Shown: positions 17,672 to 26,828 of the stretch, one piece after another
Numbering within the stretch: the stretch's first letter is position 1
Layout: every line of letters begins with the position of its first letter
Source of the DNA: Frankia sp. AiPa1
GTDB lineage: Bacteria; Actinomycetota; Actinomycetes; Frankiales; Frankiaceae
Direction of reading: 5' to 3'
DNA: 64,000 nt
Assembly: GCF_023243075.1 (NCBI RefSeq)
Contig: NZ_JALKFZ020000003.1
Span: 160,238-224,237, forward strand
Notes under the pieces: model-generated
The model's database searches: none
What the model saw: the letters and a program-made list of their open reading frames with translations, nothing else
What the model was told of the DNA's origin: nothing
Made by a program: the position numbers and the translations under genes

Positions 17672-18616
17672 TCAGCTGGCTGCCGCGCTGTTCGGGTCGC
17701 CAGGCTCGAGCGGGGTGCTGCCGTTCCAGATCACCTCGAACAGATCCCGGCGTTCCTGCAGGATCGCCGGATTGAAGCGCAGATTGGTCCGAGCAATTGT
17801 CATCGCCTGGATTCCATCCATATCGATCTCATAACTGACGTCGTGGTCGAACAGGATGAAGTCCTTGAACGTCGCCGCCCAGTCCTCGACCTGGTGGAAC
17901 GACGGCGTGCTCAATACCACCTTTGTCCGCACCTCGATGCCGGCGGCGTGCTGCTTCTCACAGGTCCGGATGAAATCCTCGTTCGCGAGGATCGCCGGGT
18001 CGGTGAGGATGAACACCCGCTGCACCAGCACGCCGCGCCGGACCGCCGCACGTTGTCCCTGGAGGTAGGCCCGGCCCAGCTCGCTTTTCCAGAACCCGTC
18101 CTCGAACTTCCCCTCGCCGCCGTCGGTCCAGGTGGTACTGGTCGCGAGGATGCTGGACTGGGAGGCCTCGGTCAGCGCAAGAAGCCAGTTCCGATCCTCG
18201 CCGTCGCAGGACGCCACGGCGGAATTCCTGCCATCCACTGCCGTCAGTCCCTGCATCAGCTGGATGAGGTTGCGGATCTCCGCACCGACCAGCTGGCGCA
18301 GTATGGGGGTGGGCGGGGCGCAGATCACAGCATTGTCGATCAGATCACGGACGGGCCAGTTCTCGCTGCTATCCAGCGGCGAGTTCTCGATCTGCTCGCG
18401 CAGCTGGGTACTTCTGTTGACCTCCACGATCGTCCGTGCCGTATCGCGCACACCACTCTCTACCTCGTGTAGAAACTCCACGATCAGGACCGCCCCACCG
18501 ATGAACACCGCCAGTGTCAGATTGGTCACCGTGGAGCCGTGAACCCATTTCGTCAGCACGTAACCGGCCGCACCGCTCGCCAGAGCGAATGCGATTCGCT
18601 GCAACAGAGACCGCAT
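17672..18616 (-). CDS. Membrane-anchored protein of unknown function in SCO252x operon
   Basis: The 314-aa product has two hydrophobic segments in the first 50 residues (FALASGAAGYVLTKW and LTLAVFIGGAVLIVEFL), then a cytoplasmic domain. The later part, AYLQGQRAAVRRGVLVQRVFIL, followed by EVRTKVV and DFILFDHDVSYEI, resembles PLD-like or nucleotide-sensing domains in actinobacterial regulators, but I cannot assign a family. It sits between the variant P-loop gene and the SCO2522-like gene with gaps of 116 and 26 bp, so it is probably co-transcribed. It has no counterpart I can name in the SCO2521-SCO2525 set, so it may be an accessory subunit that ties the system to the membrane. Confidence 0.6.
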   Translation of the reverse strand: MRSLLQRIAFALASGAAGYVLTKWVHGSTVTNLTLAVFIGGAVLIVEFLHEVESGVRDTARTIVEVNRSTQLREQIENSPLDSSENWPVRDLIDNAVICAPPTPILRQLVGAEIRNLIQLMQGLTAVDGRNSAVASCDGEDRNWLLALTEASQSSILATSTTWTDGGEGKFEDGFWKSELGRAYLQGQRAAVRRGVLVQRVFILTDPAILANEDFIRTCEKQHAAGIEVRTKVVLSTPSFHQVEDWAATFKDFILFDHDVSYEIDMDGIQAMTIARTNLRFNPAILQERRDLFEVIWNGSTPLEPGDPNSAAAS

Positions 18617-18732
18617 CGGGCTCTCTCCCCCCGTGTCACGGAGACATCCCTTTAGGTCATCCTATCTCTCGTTGACTTTTGGATCCCCTATTTTTCTGGG
18701 ATTCCGGCGACAACGCTCGTTCAGGGACTCCC

Positions 18733-19635
18733 TCAGTGGCTCGTCCGGGTCAGATGGAGGGCTACGTCATCGAACGCCTGTCCGGTCTCGGGATTCGCGA
18801 TCTGGGTACTGTCGATGTCCAGGTCGCGAATGATCTGTTCGCGCCACTGCAGCACCGGGTCCCACGGGATGACGCCGGCGACCATGCTGCGTCCGAGGCC
18901 GCGCTGCGCCGCCAGCTTCAGCAGCTCCTCATGGCACTGGTGCAGCCAGGAGGCCTGCGTTGGGCGCAGCAGGCCGAGCTGCGGCGAGTCGGGCTCCTGC
19001 ACCGCGGTCCGCACGAACCGGATGGAATCCTCCATCTGTTCTCGGGTGTAGCCGAGCCGCTCGCCGTTCTGCACGATGCCGCGTTCACCGAAGACGAGTC
19101 CATGCGCGGCGAGAATGTGTTGCCGGGTCCACCGGTGAAAAACCAGCCAGCGCACGGGTGTACCCGCTCCTATTGTTGCAGTGGCGCCCTGCACGATGTC
19201 GGCGGCGTAGGATCGGCCGGCGCTGAGATCAACGAGGATGACATCGAACTCCTCGGTCAGCCGGGCCAACAGCACTTGACAGCGCTCGATCATCTGCGGC
19301 TGGACCTGGAACTCGCCGCCGCCCTCGTCCCCGGCCACCAGGACCAGCCGGCCAGCTCCCGGCGGCCGCTCTTTCTTCAACCAACTGGACTCCCGCCAGA
19401 TGTCGATCCGCGCCGGCTCGGCGACGTCTCCGAGCAGGTAGGAATGCGCCCCGGCACCCGTCTTGACCCCGCGACCTGCGGCTTCGATGCCGAACACGGC
19501 GCCGGCGGTGGGTGAGCCAAAGTCGAAATCGAGGTAGCAGACGTCGTCGCCCTGCAGAGCACGTCGGTAGGCCAGATTCGAGGTCGTGACGGATCGCCCC
19601 GTCCCGCCCTTGTCCGACGTCGCCAACACGATCAC
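18733..19635 (-). CDS. SCO2523-family variant P-loop (MinD/ParA-like) protein
   Basis: The 300-aa protein opens with IVLATSDKGGTGRSVTTSN, a deviant Walker A loop as in MinD/ParA ATPases. Here Arg14 replaces the Lys that normally contacts the phosphates, while the signature Lys9 is kept. CYLDFDFGSPTAG follows as the A-prime region, and DVILVDLSAGRSYAADIV takes the place of the usual D-x-P-P-G switch II. It may bind nucleotide with altered or no hydrolysis. Its ATG overlaps the stop of the SCO2524-like gene by four bases. The same Lys-to-Arg change appears in the 1310-aa protein at 26829-30761. Family naming is from memory of the Streptomyces cluster; the fold assignment is solid. Confidence 0.78.
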   Translation of the reverse strand: MIVLATSDKGGTGRSVTTSNLAYRRALQGDDVCYLDFDFGSPTAGAVFGIEAAGRGVKTGAGAHSYLLGDVAEPARIDIWRESSWLKKERPPGAGRLVLVAGDEGGGEFQVQPQMIERCQVLLARLTEEFDVILVDLSAGRSYAADIVQGATATIGAGTPVRWLVFHRWTRQHILAAHGLVFGERGIVQNGERLGYTREQMEDSIRFVRTAVQEPDSPQLGLLRPTQASWLHQCHEELLKLAAQRGLGRSMVAGVIPWDPVLQWREQIIRDLDIDSTQIANPETGQAFDDVALHLTRTSH

Positions 19636-21524
19636 GACCGGACCGTCCCGTGCTGGCTATCGCGCGAGAGCTCGAGCTCCGCGAGCCGTTTCAGCACGTT
19701 GAACAGCAGTGCCTGGGCCGTTCCCGGCCGAGACTCCACCATGGCACGGGCCTGCCGAATCCGGATACCTACCGCCTCGAGCTCGCGCCGCACCGCGGAG
19801 CCTCCGTTGAGCGCTCCGTTCAGGAGCTGCTGGTGGTAGAGATGATCGGCCTCGCCATACAGCGCATAGGCGTCGTCGATGCTCCGGCCCGAGACGACTG
19901 GCGGTCGGTCGATGACCGACACAGCCATCGTCAGGCACTCCATCACCCGCTCGGTGTAGTACCAGGATGGTTCGAGATCTCCTGATTTCAGACTCCTGAA
20001 GGTGCGGCTGGGGTCATCCCACAGTCCGACACCGGGGCCATCGACGATGACCCGTCCCGCGACGTGTTCCCAGATCTCGTCAACGAGGTCGAGCAGCCGT
20101 TTGCGCAGTTTGGCGCCGTCGGCGAGGGAGGCCAGGCGCAGCGCACGCTTGAGCAGCGAGGTCGAGAAGTCGGCGACCGGCCAGACGACTGGCGACTCCT
20201 CGTTGGCTGTCTCGGTCAGCCGGATGCGCAGGCCGGGAACATGCATGGCCAGGGCGGCCTCCCCAGGGCCGGTGCGGCGGGTGACCCGGCTGCGGATCGC
20301 CAGCTCGGCCAGCACGTCGGCAATCCGGTCCATCTCGGGGTCACCACTGTTCCGTGCCGCCAGACTTTCGATCATCAAGCCGGCCACCTGCAAGGTGTAA
20401 TAGTGGTCGTTGACCGGCAGCTCCCCCTGGGAACGATAGGTCGGCTGCCAGGGGATGTCCGCCAGTGCCGAGCGAGTCCGGCCGAAGGCGGCGAGTGTGG
20501 CCCAGTACTGGCGGGCCAGCTCGTACCGCTGTCGAAGGCTTTGGACGAGCGTCTGTTGAATATTGGAGAGCACATCCGAGACTGTTGTCGTCGGAGAGAA
20601 AAGGTCGGCGATGCCTTCCATGGCGGTGAGGGTGAAATACAGGTTTGGTCGGGCGATCGCCCGACCATCTGGCTGACTTTTCTCCGTCCTGTCCGGCTTT
20701 TCGGGGTCGACCGTTCCATCGAGTTCGACCGCAGCCGCGCCAGCCACGATCCCCCAGGACCAGCCGCATTCAAATAGATGGTTCTCGTTTTCCAGGGATT
20801 CCAGGCCAGCGGTGCCGATCTCCGCTGATTTCAGATTGACCCGCACCTGCGCCAGGGATTCGTGCAGGCGTTCGATGAGTTCTTCCTCGTCGAGCCCGTC
20901 CTGGCTGACCAAACGTAGTAGAACCTGTCCTGCCGGAGAACCTGGCGCGAAGGCGTTCACGGTGAAACTGCGCAGCAGACCCACCATAGCCGCAGTCAAC
21001 CGCCTGCTGGCCGCCAGCTCGATCAGCCCGATCTTCTGTCGCAACGAGGCCCGGATCCGGCCGGACCCCCGGTACTCCTTGATGAAGGTCAGTGCGGACA
21101 GGCACAACGTGACCGACATGGACATCGAGTCGACGATGTCGACCCGCAGTTGCTCGTCGGTGAGCTTGTCGCCCTCCTCCGCAGCCTGCAGGTAGGACCC
21201 ACCGTGGAAGAACGGCACCCCGTCCTCGTCGCTGTAGCGAGCCATGAAATCACTGACGGCGTTCAGGAGCCGCTCCGGCGTCTCGAACGGTTCGCCCATC
21301 GCCTCGAGCGCCGCGACCACGTCTTTCGCCATCACGTCCGGAGTTTCGAGCCGGAGGTGCTCGCCGGCGGCGGTCGCCGGATAGAGCAGGCAGACCAGCT
21401 GCTCCGCATCGCCGGTCGAGTTCGGCTCGGCCCGGCCCCCGAAATTCCATTGTCCGTCGGCAAACGAATACTGTGTGGCGGCCCGCCACAGGTTAAGGAT
21501 CTCTTTTCGTGGCTGGATGTCCAT
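19632..21524 (-). CDS. SCO2524-family protein (large helical, function unknown)
   Basis: This 630-aa product has one of the best ribosome sites in the window (GGAGGAG before ATG 21524). It begins MDIQPRKEILNLWRAATQYSF, reads FADGQWNFGGR soon after, and is then mostly alpha-helical, without membrane segments or catalytic motifs I recognise. Its length matches my memory of the SCO2524 family, and it lies directly between the methyltransferase and the variant P-loop gene, as in Streptomyces. The four-base overlap with the P-loop gene implies coupled synthesis, so the two may form a complex. Function is unknown. Confidence 0.7.
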   Translation of the reverse strand: MDIQPRKEILNLWRAATQYSFADGQWNFGGRAEPNSTGDAEQLVCLLYPATAAGEHLRLETPDVMAKDVVAALEAMGEPFETPERLLNAVSDFMARYSDEDGVPFFHGGSYLQAAEEGDKLTDEQLRVDIVDSMSMSVTLCLSALTFIKEYRGSGRIRASLRQKIGLIELAASRRLTAAMVGLLRSFTVNAFAPGSPAGQVLLRLVSQDGLDEEELIERLHESLAQVRVNLKSAEIGTAGLESLENENHLFECGWSWGIVAGAAAVELDGTVDPEKPDRTEKSQPDGRAIARPNLYFTLTAMEGIADLFSPTTTVSDVLSNIQQTLVQSLRQRYELARQYWATLAAFGRTRSALADIPWQPTYRSQGELPVNDHYYTLQVAGLMIESLAARNSGDPEMDRIADVLAELAIRSRVTRRTGPGEAALAMHVPGLRIRLTETANEESPVVWPVADFSTSLLKRALRLASLADGAKLRKRLLDLVDEIWEHVAGRVIVDGPGVGLWDDPSRTFRSLKSGDLEPSWYYTERVMECLTMAVSVIDRPPVVSGRSIDDAYALYGEADHLYHQQLLNGALNGGSAVRRELEAVGIRIRQARAMVESRPGTAQALLFNVLKRLAELELSRDSQHGTVRS

Positions 21525-21592
21525 CTGATGCTCCTCCGCCCCCGCCGGGCAGCTCCCGTCCGCCGATCAGCTCCGCCTGGTCGGCGCCATCT

Positions 21593-22324
21593 CTAGTCCG
21601 GATCGCCTGTTCGGCCCACGGCGACCATCATCCCCGTGTAGCCCGCCCGCAGGTGGTTGCTGTTGATCCGGTCGATCTTTATGTCGTAGGCGTCGCGTTC
21701 CGTCAAAGCCAGGTGGACATCGTCAACTCCGATCGGCACGGCCGGATAGGGGTGACCGTTCACCTCGTATCCCTCGGAATTCTCCATATATGCCATCGCG
21801 AAAGGCGCGCCGGGGCGAAGAGCATTGAGAAAACTGTGCACAGCTCGTTTGAACTCGTTGTGGTCGGTGGACAGCGAACAGGCGACGAAGAACATCGTGC
21901 CGATCTCCCACTGCGCTCGCGGTAGATCGAACACATTGCCCTGCCGTATCTGAGAGATCTTTGCCAGTCGGTCGCGAGGACTGTCGACCTCCCGCCAGGG
22001 CGCGGCCCGCACGAGTTCGTCCCAGTAGACGTCCCACGCGGGACCATATTTCTTCACCTCCTTTTCCAACCAGGCGATGTTCCGCGCAGAGTGATCTACC
22101 AGGGTGAGCTGGTCGCACCACGGCAGGAGGGCCAGGGCCGGATAGAGATTTGAGCCGGTGCCGACGTCGACTCCCCGCAGCCGCCCTGGTGGCACCGCCT
22201 TCGCGAAGTAGTCCCGGACGGTGCGTAGGATAAAACGGTCATCGTAGCGCAGTTCGTCGTAGTTGTGTTTAAAATAGGACTCGGGATCAAAATCATCCCA
22301 CCGGGCGTCTGAGTTCTTTTTCAT
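21593..22324 (-). CDS. SCO2525-family SAM-dependent methyltransferase
   Basis: The 243-aa product starts at ATG 22324, with GGGAG six bases upstream; the open frame to 22660 lacks such a site. The N-terminal motif DFDPESYFKHNYDELRYDDR precedes the class I methyltransferase loop VDVGTGSNLYPALALL. LTLVDHSARNIAWLEKEV supplies the acidic residue that binds the SAM ribose. The arrangement resembles NNMT/PNMT/TEMT methyltransferases, which act on small amines. Late in the protein, ERDAYDIKIDRINSNHLRAGYTGMM is family-like. It appears to be the first gene of the six-gene operon. The substrate is unknown. Confidence 0.8.
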   Translation of the reverse strand: MKKNSDARWDDFDPESYFKHNYDELRYDDRFILRTVRDYFAKAVPPGRLRGVDVGTGSNLYPALALLPWCDQLTLVDHSARNIAWLEKEVKKYGPAWDVYWDELVRAAPWREVDSPRDRLAKISQIRQGNVFDLPRAQWEIGTMFFVACSLSTDHNEFKRAVHSFLNALRPGAPFAMAYMENSEGYEVNGHPYPAVPIGVDDVHLALTERDAYDIKIDRINSNHLRAGYTGMMVAVGRTGDPD

Positions 22325-22589
22325 TGCCGCTCCCTGTCCACCGCAGGCGATGAGTTGCTTGGCATGGTCGTCCGGCCACTGCCTTCGCTCACGGCTGGCG
22401 CGCGTGGGCGGCTGTGCGATGGGTGGATGAACGTCCGAGGGTCGACTGGTGCGGCCCGGCTCCGGCCGACGGCGAGGGGCGCTCGGAGCGGTTGGCCTAG
22501 GTGCGGACAGCTCGAGGGCAGTCCGCGGGCGGCACTGGGTGGCGCACAGTCTCCCGGGCGGGGAAAAGCCCCGGCGCGGCGAGGGTGGA

Positions 22590-23207
22590 TCAGCCTCGCG
22601 TGGACGCGGCGTCGGCTCGGTCCGGCGAGGGGCCGACGGCAGCAGGACGAACCTCCCCATCCGAGCGGGCCTGCGCCTGCAGCGTGCGGGTCAATTTCTT
22701 GCTCAGCGTGCAGGACATCAGCATCCGGTCCTGGCCACGACCGAAGTAGCCGGGGAGATCCTTCTGCCACTGAAAGTCGAGGCTCTGGTAGAGCTCGACC
22801 GCCGCCGTGTTCGCCGGGCGGACAACCAGCTGGACCGTTCGGATGCCCGCGCCGAACAGCTTGGTGAGGGCCGCGCAGGCCAGACGCCGGCCGATGTGCC
22901 GCCCCTGGTACTTCGGATGGACTCCCAGTCCCTGGAACCAGGCCACGTCCGACATGCGTGATGTCATGGTCAGGGCATAGCCGCAGAGCTTCCCGTCGAG
23001 GCGCGCCAGTAGGATCTCGTCCCGGTGGGCATCGACGACCTGGCGCAGGACGAAGTACGGGTACGCGAGCGACCCGAAAATCGTCGCGTCGAGCTCGCGC
23101 AGGGCGTCGAGGTCGTCGTCGTCCCTGAACGGGCCCACCTCGAGCCGCGACACCACTGTGAATCCCTCCAGCACCGCCGAGATGATCTCGGCTTCCCCGC
23201 CGGCCAT
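22590..23207 (-). CDS. GNAT-family N-acetyltransferase
   Basis: The roughly 205-aa product has the GNAT fold. FQGLGVHPKYQGRHIGRRLACAAL holds the acetyl-CoA pyrophosphate loop (Q/R-x-x-G-x-G/A type, here Q-G-R-H-I-G-R), and LVVRPANTAAVELYQSLDF is the following strand-helix. It acetylates an amine on an unknown substrate. I use the ATG at 23207, since the upstream extension to a GTG at 23312 is Pro/Gly-rich low complexity; neither start has a strong ribosome site. It is on the same strand as the SCO2525-like gene, 265 bp upstream, and may be transcribed with it. Confidence 0.72.
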   Translation of the reverse strand: MAGGEAEIISAVLEGFTVVSRLEVGPFRDDDDLDALRELDATIFGSLAYPYFVLRQVVDAHRDEILLARLDGKLCGYALTMTSRMSDVAWFQGLGVHPKYQGRHIGRRLACAALTKLFGAGIRTVQLVVRPANTAAVELYQSLDFQWQKDLPGYFGRGQDRMLMSCTLSKKLTRTLQAQARSDGEVRPAAVGPSPDRADAASTRG

Positions 23208-23560
23208 CGAGCTCGCTGGGCGCGGGCGGGCGGCCGGGCCAGGCGACGGGTTGCGCGCACCAGCTCCAAGTCTGGCGAAAGCCCTGACGCCGTCCCCCGT
23301 GGGGACGTACACTACCGCGCTCGACTCGAGTCGCGGGGCAGGCCGGCCCGAAGAGATGCCTCTCGGGTGGCGCGGGTGAGATCACAGTTTCATCATGCGA
23401 CGAAACATGTCTCCGCGATGGCCATCAGTCGCTTTTTGCTTACAGAATGATGTGATTGTCGGATGCCGGTGGTTCTGGGTGAGTGCCGGACTGATCCGAT
23501 GGCGGCGCACCTGGCGTGTGCGGTTTTCCACAGCAGGGCGACGGTGGACGTCGGGTCCTG
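23208..23560. other. Intergenic region with an AT-richer patch
   Basis: This 353-bp stretch between two minus-strand acetyltransferase genes contains an AT-richer island at about 23380-23465 (for example gctttttgcttacagaatg), unlike the very GC-rich surroundings. It is the likely promoter region for the downstream acetyltransferase and perhaps the SCO252x operon. I see no supported gene. Confidence 0.5.
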
Positions 23561-24139
23561 TTAGGCGCCGGTCGGTAGGAAGCGGTACATGACGTAGAGG
23601 TCGACGTCGCCGAGCCAGGGGTGGCGGTAGGCGGCGGGCAGCGTGCCCACCAGGCGGAAGGCCAGGGAGCGCCACAGGGCGACGAGCTTGGGGTTCACCG
23701 AGAGGACGGCGTTGAGCTGCATCGCTCGGTAGCCGAGGTCGGACGCGTAGTCGATCATCTGCTCGGCGGCCAGGCGGCTCGTGCTCTCCCAGTGTCCGCT
23801 GGGACCGCTGGGAGCCACGCCGCGCACCCGGCTGCGCGCGGGCGGGCCGCCATGATCGATCCATTGTGGGTGGACCAGCAGCGTGGCCTGCACGACGTGG
23901 TCGCCGAGCCCGGGCAGGCTGGGCACCAGCTGGGCCGTGGCGACCACGGTGAGCCGGCCGTTGCCATCCTCATGCTCCATGACGAGGATGTCGGCCGGTG
24001 GCGGCAGCATCCAGGCGCCGCGGGCGGTCTGCTCGTCGGTGTCCGGGGGCCAGGGGCAGGTCTCGCCCTCGATGACGACGGCACGCCAGACAGGCCAGAT
24101 CGCGCCCCAGTCCGCCATGGACGCCCGCCGTGTCCGCAC
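23561..24139 (-). CDS. GNAT-family N-acetyltransferase (Pat-like)
   Basis: The roughly 192-aa product begins VRTRRASMADWGAIWPVWRAVV, the usual first strand and helix of GNAT proteins. It ends with LVALWRSLAFRLVGTLPAAYRHP followed by DVDLYVMYRFL, very close to the C-terminal pattern of phosphinothricin acetyltransferase-like enzymes. I prefer the GTG at 24139, which keeps the first strand and follows AGGA; the ATG at 24118 would cut it. The CoA-binding loop is less clear than in most members. HGGPPARSRVRGV lies where the V-x-P-x-x-R-G-x-G segment should be and is poorly conserved, so activity is uncertain. Confidence 0.68.
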   Translation of the reverse strand: MRTRRASMADWGAIWPVWRAVVIEGETCPWPPDTDEQTARGAWMLPPPADILVMEHEDGNGRLTVVATAQLVPSLPGLGDHVVQATLLVHPQWIDHGGPPARSRVRGVAPSGPSGHWESTSRLAAEQMIDYASDLGYRAMQLNAVLSVNPKLVALWRSLAFRLVGTLPAAYRHPWLGDVDLYVMYRFLPTGA

Positions 24140-24410
24140 CTGTCCGATCCTGCCCGTCGATCTCACCGCCTGGGCGACCGAGTGACGGCGAAGCCCGCGG
24201 CGCCGCGCGCGTCCACCGGATCGCCGCACCTCGCCGGGTATCTCGCCGATCCCGTTGCCCACCTGGGACCTTATGCGCGGTCTAGATCATCTGCCGGATT
24301 TCGACCGCGTGATCTGGTTCGCGGGCATCCGCTCCATCCGGTCGTTTGCCGCCTCGGAGGCTGCCGCGGTCGAGTATCGGATGGTGTGAGGCGGTGTGGC
24401 CCGGAGTGGG

Positions 24411-26225
24411 CTACTGACGGTGGACGGAGAACGTGGTACATCCGGCCAGGTAGACCCGGCCGGTCAGGTCGTCCGGCTGATCGGCCCTGGGGCGGGCGGT
24501 CAGGTTGGTCATGGAGTAGCCGGTGGGCTGGTCGATCCACCGAACTCCGGTGAAGTTCAACACGCCGTCGGCATAGATGACCCGCATCAGATAGGAGCCG
24601 CGTGGCACTCCTGGGTTGGTCGGGAGGGGGTAGAAGTCGAATTTCGCCCAGAGATCATTGGTCGAGGTCAGGACAATACTGAGCAATAGCCCGGTCGGGC
24701 CCTGGCCGCAGACGTATCCGCCCTGCCAGCGGCCGGGCAGGGCGATCGGCGGACTCGCCGCGGGATCCGGGGTCGGCGCCGCGGTGGTGGGTGGCGCCAT
24801 GGTGGGCCCGACGGACGCTGACGGTGCCGGGCTGCTGGCCGGCGGTGCAGGGGCCGTCGTGCCGGCGAGGGCGACCGCTGGTCCGCTCCCGGAGGACGAG
24901 GCGGCGGTCGGCCCCGCCGAACCGCCCTGGGTGAGGATGCTCGCGACAATCGTGACGGCGAGCACGCCTGCGATGGCGATCGCGGCCGGAATCCACGGGC
25001 TCGACAGCCATGCGCGCGGGCGTCCGGGCCGAGCCGCTTCCGTGGGGCTGTTCCATCCAGTCGCAGCCGGCGGCCCGGACTGACTGACCGGTGCTGATGG
25101 TCCCGAGGGCGCCGCTGGTCCCGACGGTGCCGGCGGACCCGACGGTGTCGCCGACGCGGCCAGCCCCGAAGGCCCGGACGGCCGTGGTCCCGAGCGTCCT
25201 GGTCGATGCGAAGGCTCCGGTGGGGTCGATGTCCCCGCTGGCCCCGAAGGCGATACTTGTCTGGCGATGGCGGCGGGAGGCACGAAATCGGGCGGAACAA
25301 GGGTGGATGGAACGAGCGTGGGGGGAACTCCGGGTAGCTGCCAGCGTTCGTCCAGCAGCCGCTGCGTCGCCTCGGCGGGATCGGAGGCGCCGGGCAGGAG
25401 CTGGTGTAGTAGATCCGTCACACTTGGTCGGGCTTGCGGATCGTGTCGCAGCGCCGACTCCAGGACGGGCAGCAGGCGATCGGGCACGCCGGTCAGATCG
25501 GGGCGCTCCCCGATGACCCGGTACAGCAGCACCTCAGGCCGGCCCAGCCCGTAGGGCGGGCGCGCGGTCGCGGCGAAGGCGAGGGTGAGCGCCCAGGAGA
25601 ACACGTCGGTGAACGGCCCGGTCCGCCCGGCGGCGACCTGCTCGGGCGCCATGTATCCCGGACTGCCCAGCAGCGAGCCCGGACCGGTCAGCGGTGTCGA
25701 CTCCGGGTACCACGAGACCCCGAAATCGATCACTCGGGGACCGTCGGTGGTCAGGATGACATTGGACGGCTTGAGGTCACGGTGGACCACCCCGACCCGG
25801 TGCATCGCGAACAGCGCCTCCGCCAGGCCCACCACGAGACTGTCCAGCACGTCCCCGACCAGGGCACCCTCGGCCTCCACCACCTCGGCCAGCGTGGAGC
25901 CGGCGACGTATTCGGTGGCCAGCCATGGGCGTTCGGCGTCCGGGTCGGCGGCGATCACTCGGACCGCGCACGCCCCACCGACCGCCCGGGCGGCCGTGAC
26001 CTCGTGGCGAAAGCGGCGGCGGAAGTCCGGGTCGCCGGCCATCCGGGAGGCAATCCGTTTGATCGCGAGCGGCCGGCCGGCCGGATCGGTGGCCAGGTAG
26101 ACGACGCCCATGCCGCCCGAGCCGAGCCGTGCCGCGATCGGATACCCGCCGATCTGCTCCGGGTCGGCGGGCCGCAGGGGCGATACCGGCACGGTCGGCA
26201 CGCTCCTCTCCGGCCATCCGGCCAT
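24411..26225 (-). CDS. Membrane-anchored Hanks-type Ser/Thr protein kinase
   Basis: The 604-aa product has a kinase domain at about residues 25-280: glycine loop LGSGGMGVVYLA, catalytic Lys in LAIKRI, HRDLKPSNVIL, DFG in VIDFGVSW and the APE motif in GYMAPEQ. A Pro/Ser/Ala-rich linker of about 140 residues leads to one membrane helix (WIPAAIAIAGVLAVTIVASIL). The exported C-terminal domain of about 125 residues begins with GRWQGGYVCGQG and has paired Cys residues that could form disulphides. The start is uncertain: ATG 26225 is used, but a GTG near 26204 follows GGAGAGGAG. It lies next to the FxSxx locus and could sense envelope signals for it; that link is inference. Confidence 0.88.
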   Translation of the reverse strand: MAGWPERSVPTVPVSPLRPADPEQIGGYPIAARLGSGGMGVVYLATDPAGRPLAIKRIASRMAGDPDFRRRFRHEVTAARAVGGACAVRVIAADPDAERPWLATEYVAGSTLAEVVEAEGALVGDVLDSLVVGLAEALFAMHRVGVVHRDLKPSNVILTTDGPRVIDFGVSWYPESTPLTGPGSLLGSPGYMAPEQVAAGRTGPFTDVFSWALTLAFAATARPPYGLGRPEVLLYRVIGERPDLTGVPDRLLPVLESALRHDPQARPSVTDLLHQLLPGASDPAEATQRLLDERWQLPGVPPTLVPSTLVPPDFVPPAAIARQVSPSGPAGTSTPPEPSHRPGRSGPRPSGPSGLAASATPSGPPAPSGPAAPSGPSAPVSQSGPPAATGWNSPTEAARPGRPRAWLSSPWIPAAIAIAGVLAVTIVASILTQGGSAGPTAASSSGSGPAVALAGTTAPAPPASSPAPSASVGPTMAPPTTAAPTPDPAASPPIALPGRWQGGYVCGQGPTGLLLSIVLTSTNDLWAKFDFYPLPTNPGVPRGSYLMRVIYADGVLNFTGVRWIDQPTGYSMTNLTARPRADQPDDLTGRVYLAGCTTFSVHRQ

Positions 26226-26590
26226 CCGGCTATCCGGCCTCTCCGGCGTCGCACCGATACGCAGCCTGGCCCGGCCCTTCACCGTAGATCCTCGCCGGCC
26301 TGGTCCGCCCTGAATGTCAGGCTGCCGACCCCCCAAGCCGTATACACCGGCCCCCCGCGACACGTCGGTACCTGATTACCACCAGGTCACGGTTGAGTGG
26401 CCGTTGAAGGGGAGGACAGGTCAGCGCTTACAGTGACCACGCTGGGGGCGAGGTGGCGCTGGCGCGTCGATCTACTTCACGGCGGAGACGATCAGGCATC
26501 TCCACGCCTGGCCTGTCGGCCGCCTGGCCGTCGGCCCGTACGCTACGCCTGACGTCGGCCATCCGGCCGGAGCTGGAAGGGACGCGAGTC
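26226..26590. other. Divergent intergenic region upstream of fxsA1
   Basis: This 365-bp stretch lies between the kinase gene (minus) and the first precursor gene (plus). The frame of the precursor is open upstream to 26453, but the leader sequence pattern begins only at the ATG at 26591. Promoters for both genes are expected here; none is clear enough to place. Confidence 0.45.
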
Positions 26591-26800
26591 ATGGTCGCCG
26601 GATATGAGGCCTTCGAGTCGGATCTGCCGGATCTATCCGAGATCGACCTCGCTCAGCTTCAGGATCACCCAAATCCGCGGATACGCGATGCCCTGGCGTC
26701 ACTGCAACGGGCCGCGGAAAATCCGATCGGTGCGCAGTCCGGTTTCAACTCAGGCATCGGGCTCTCGGCTGCGGGATGCCCCGCCAAGAACGATCGGTGA
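26591..26800 (+). CDS. fxsA: FxSxx-type RiPP precursor peptide 1 (FxsA-like, extended C-terminus)
   Basis: The 69-aa peptide has an acidic helical leader (DLPDLSEIDLAQLQ, then PRIRDALASLQRAAENP) and the core SGFNSGI, with F52, N53, S54. In the known FXSXX-COOH family the FxSxx residues end the protein, and FxsB joins the Phe ring to the Ser beta-carbon. Here 13 further residues (GLSAAGCPAKNDR) follow, with no sign of a frameshift in the DNA. The ATG at 26591 follows GGAAGGGA. The gene converges on the 1310-aa system protein, whose stop is 28 bp away. Assignment rests on the shared SGFNSxI core with the second precursor, on leader character and on the maturase genes nearby. Confidence 0.78.
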   Translation: MVAGYEAFESDLPDLSEIDLAQLQDHPNPRIRDALASLQRAAENPIGAQSGFNSGIGLSAAGCPAKNDR

Positions 26801-26828
26801 CGGCGTTTGACGGCGACCGGTGGTGGGC

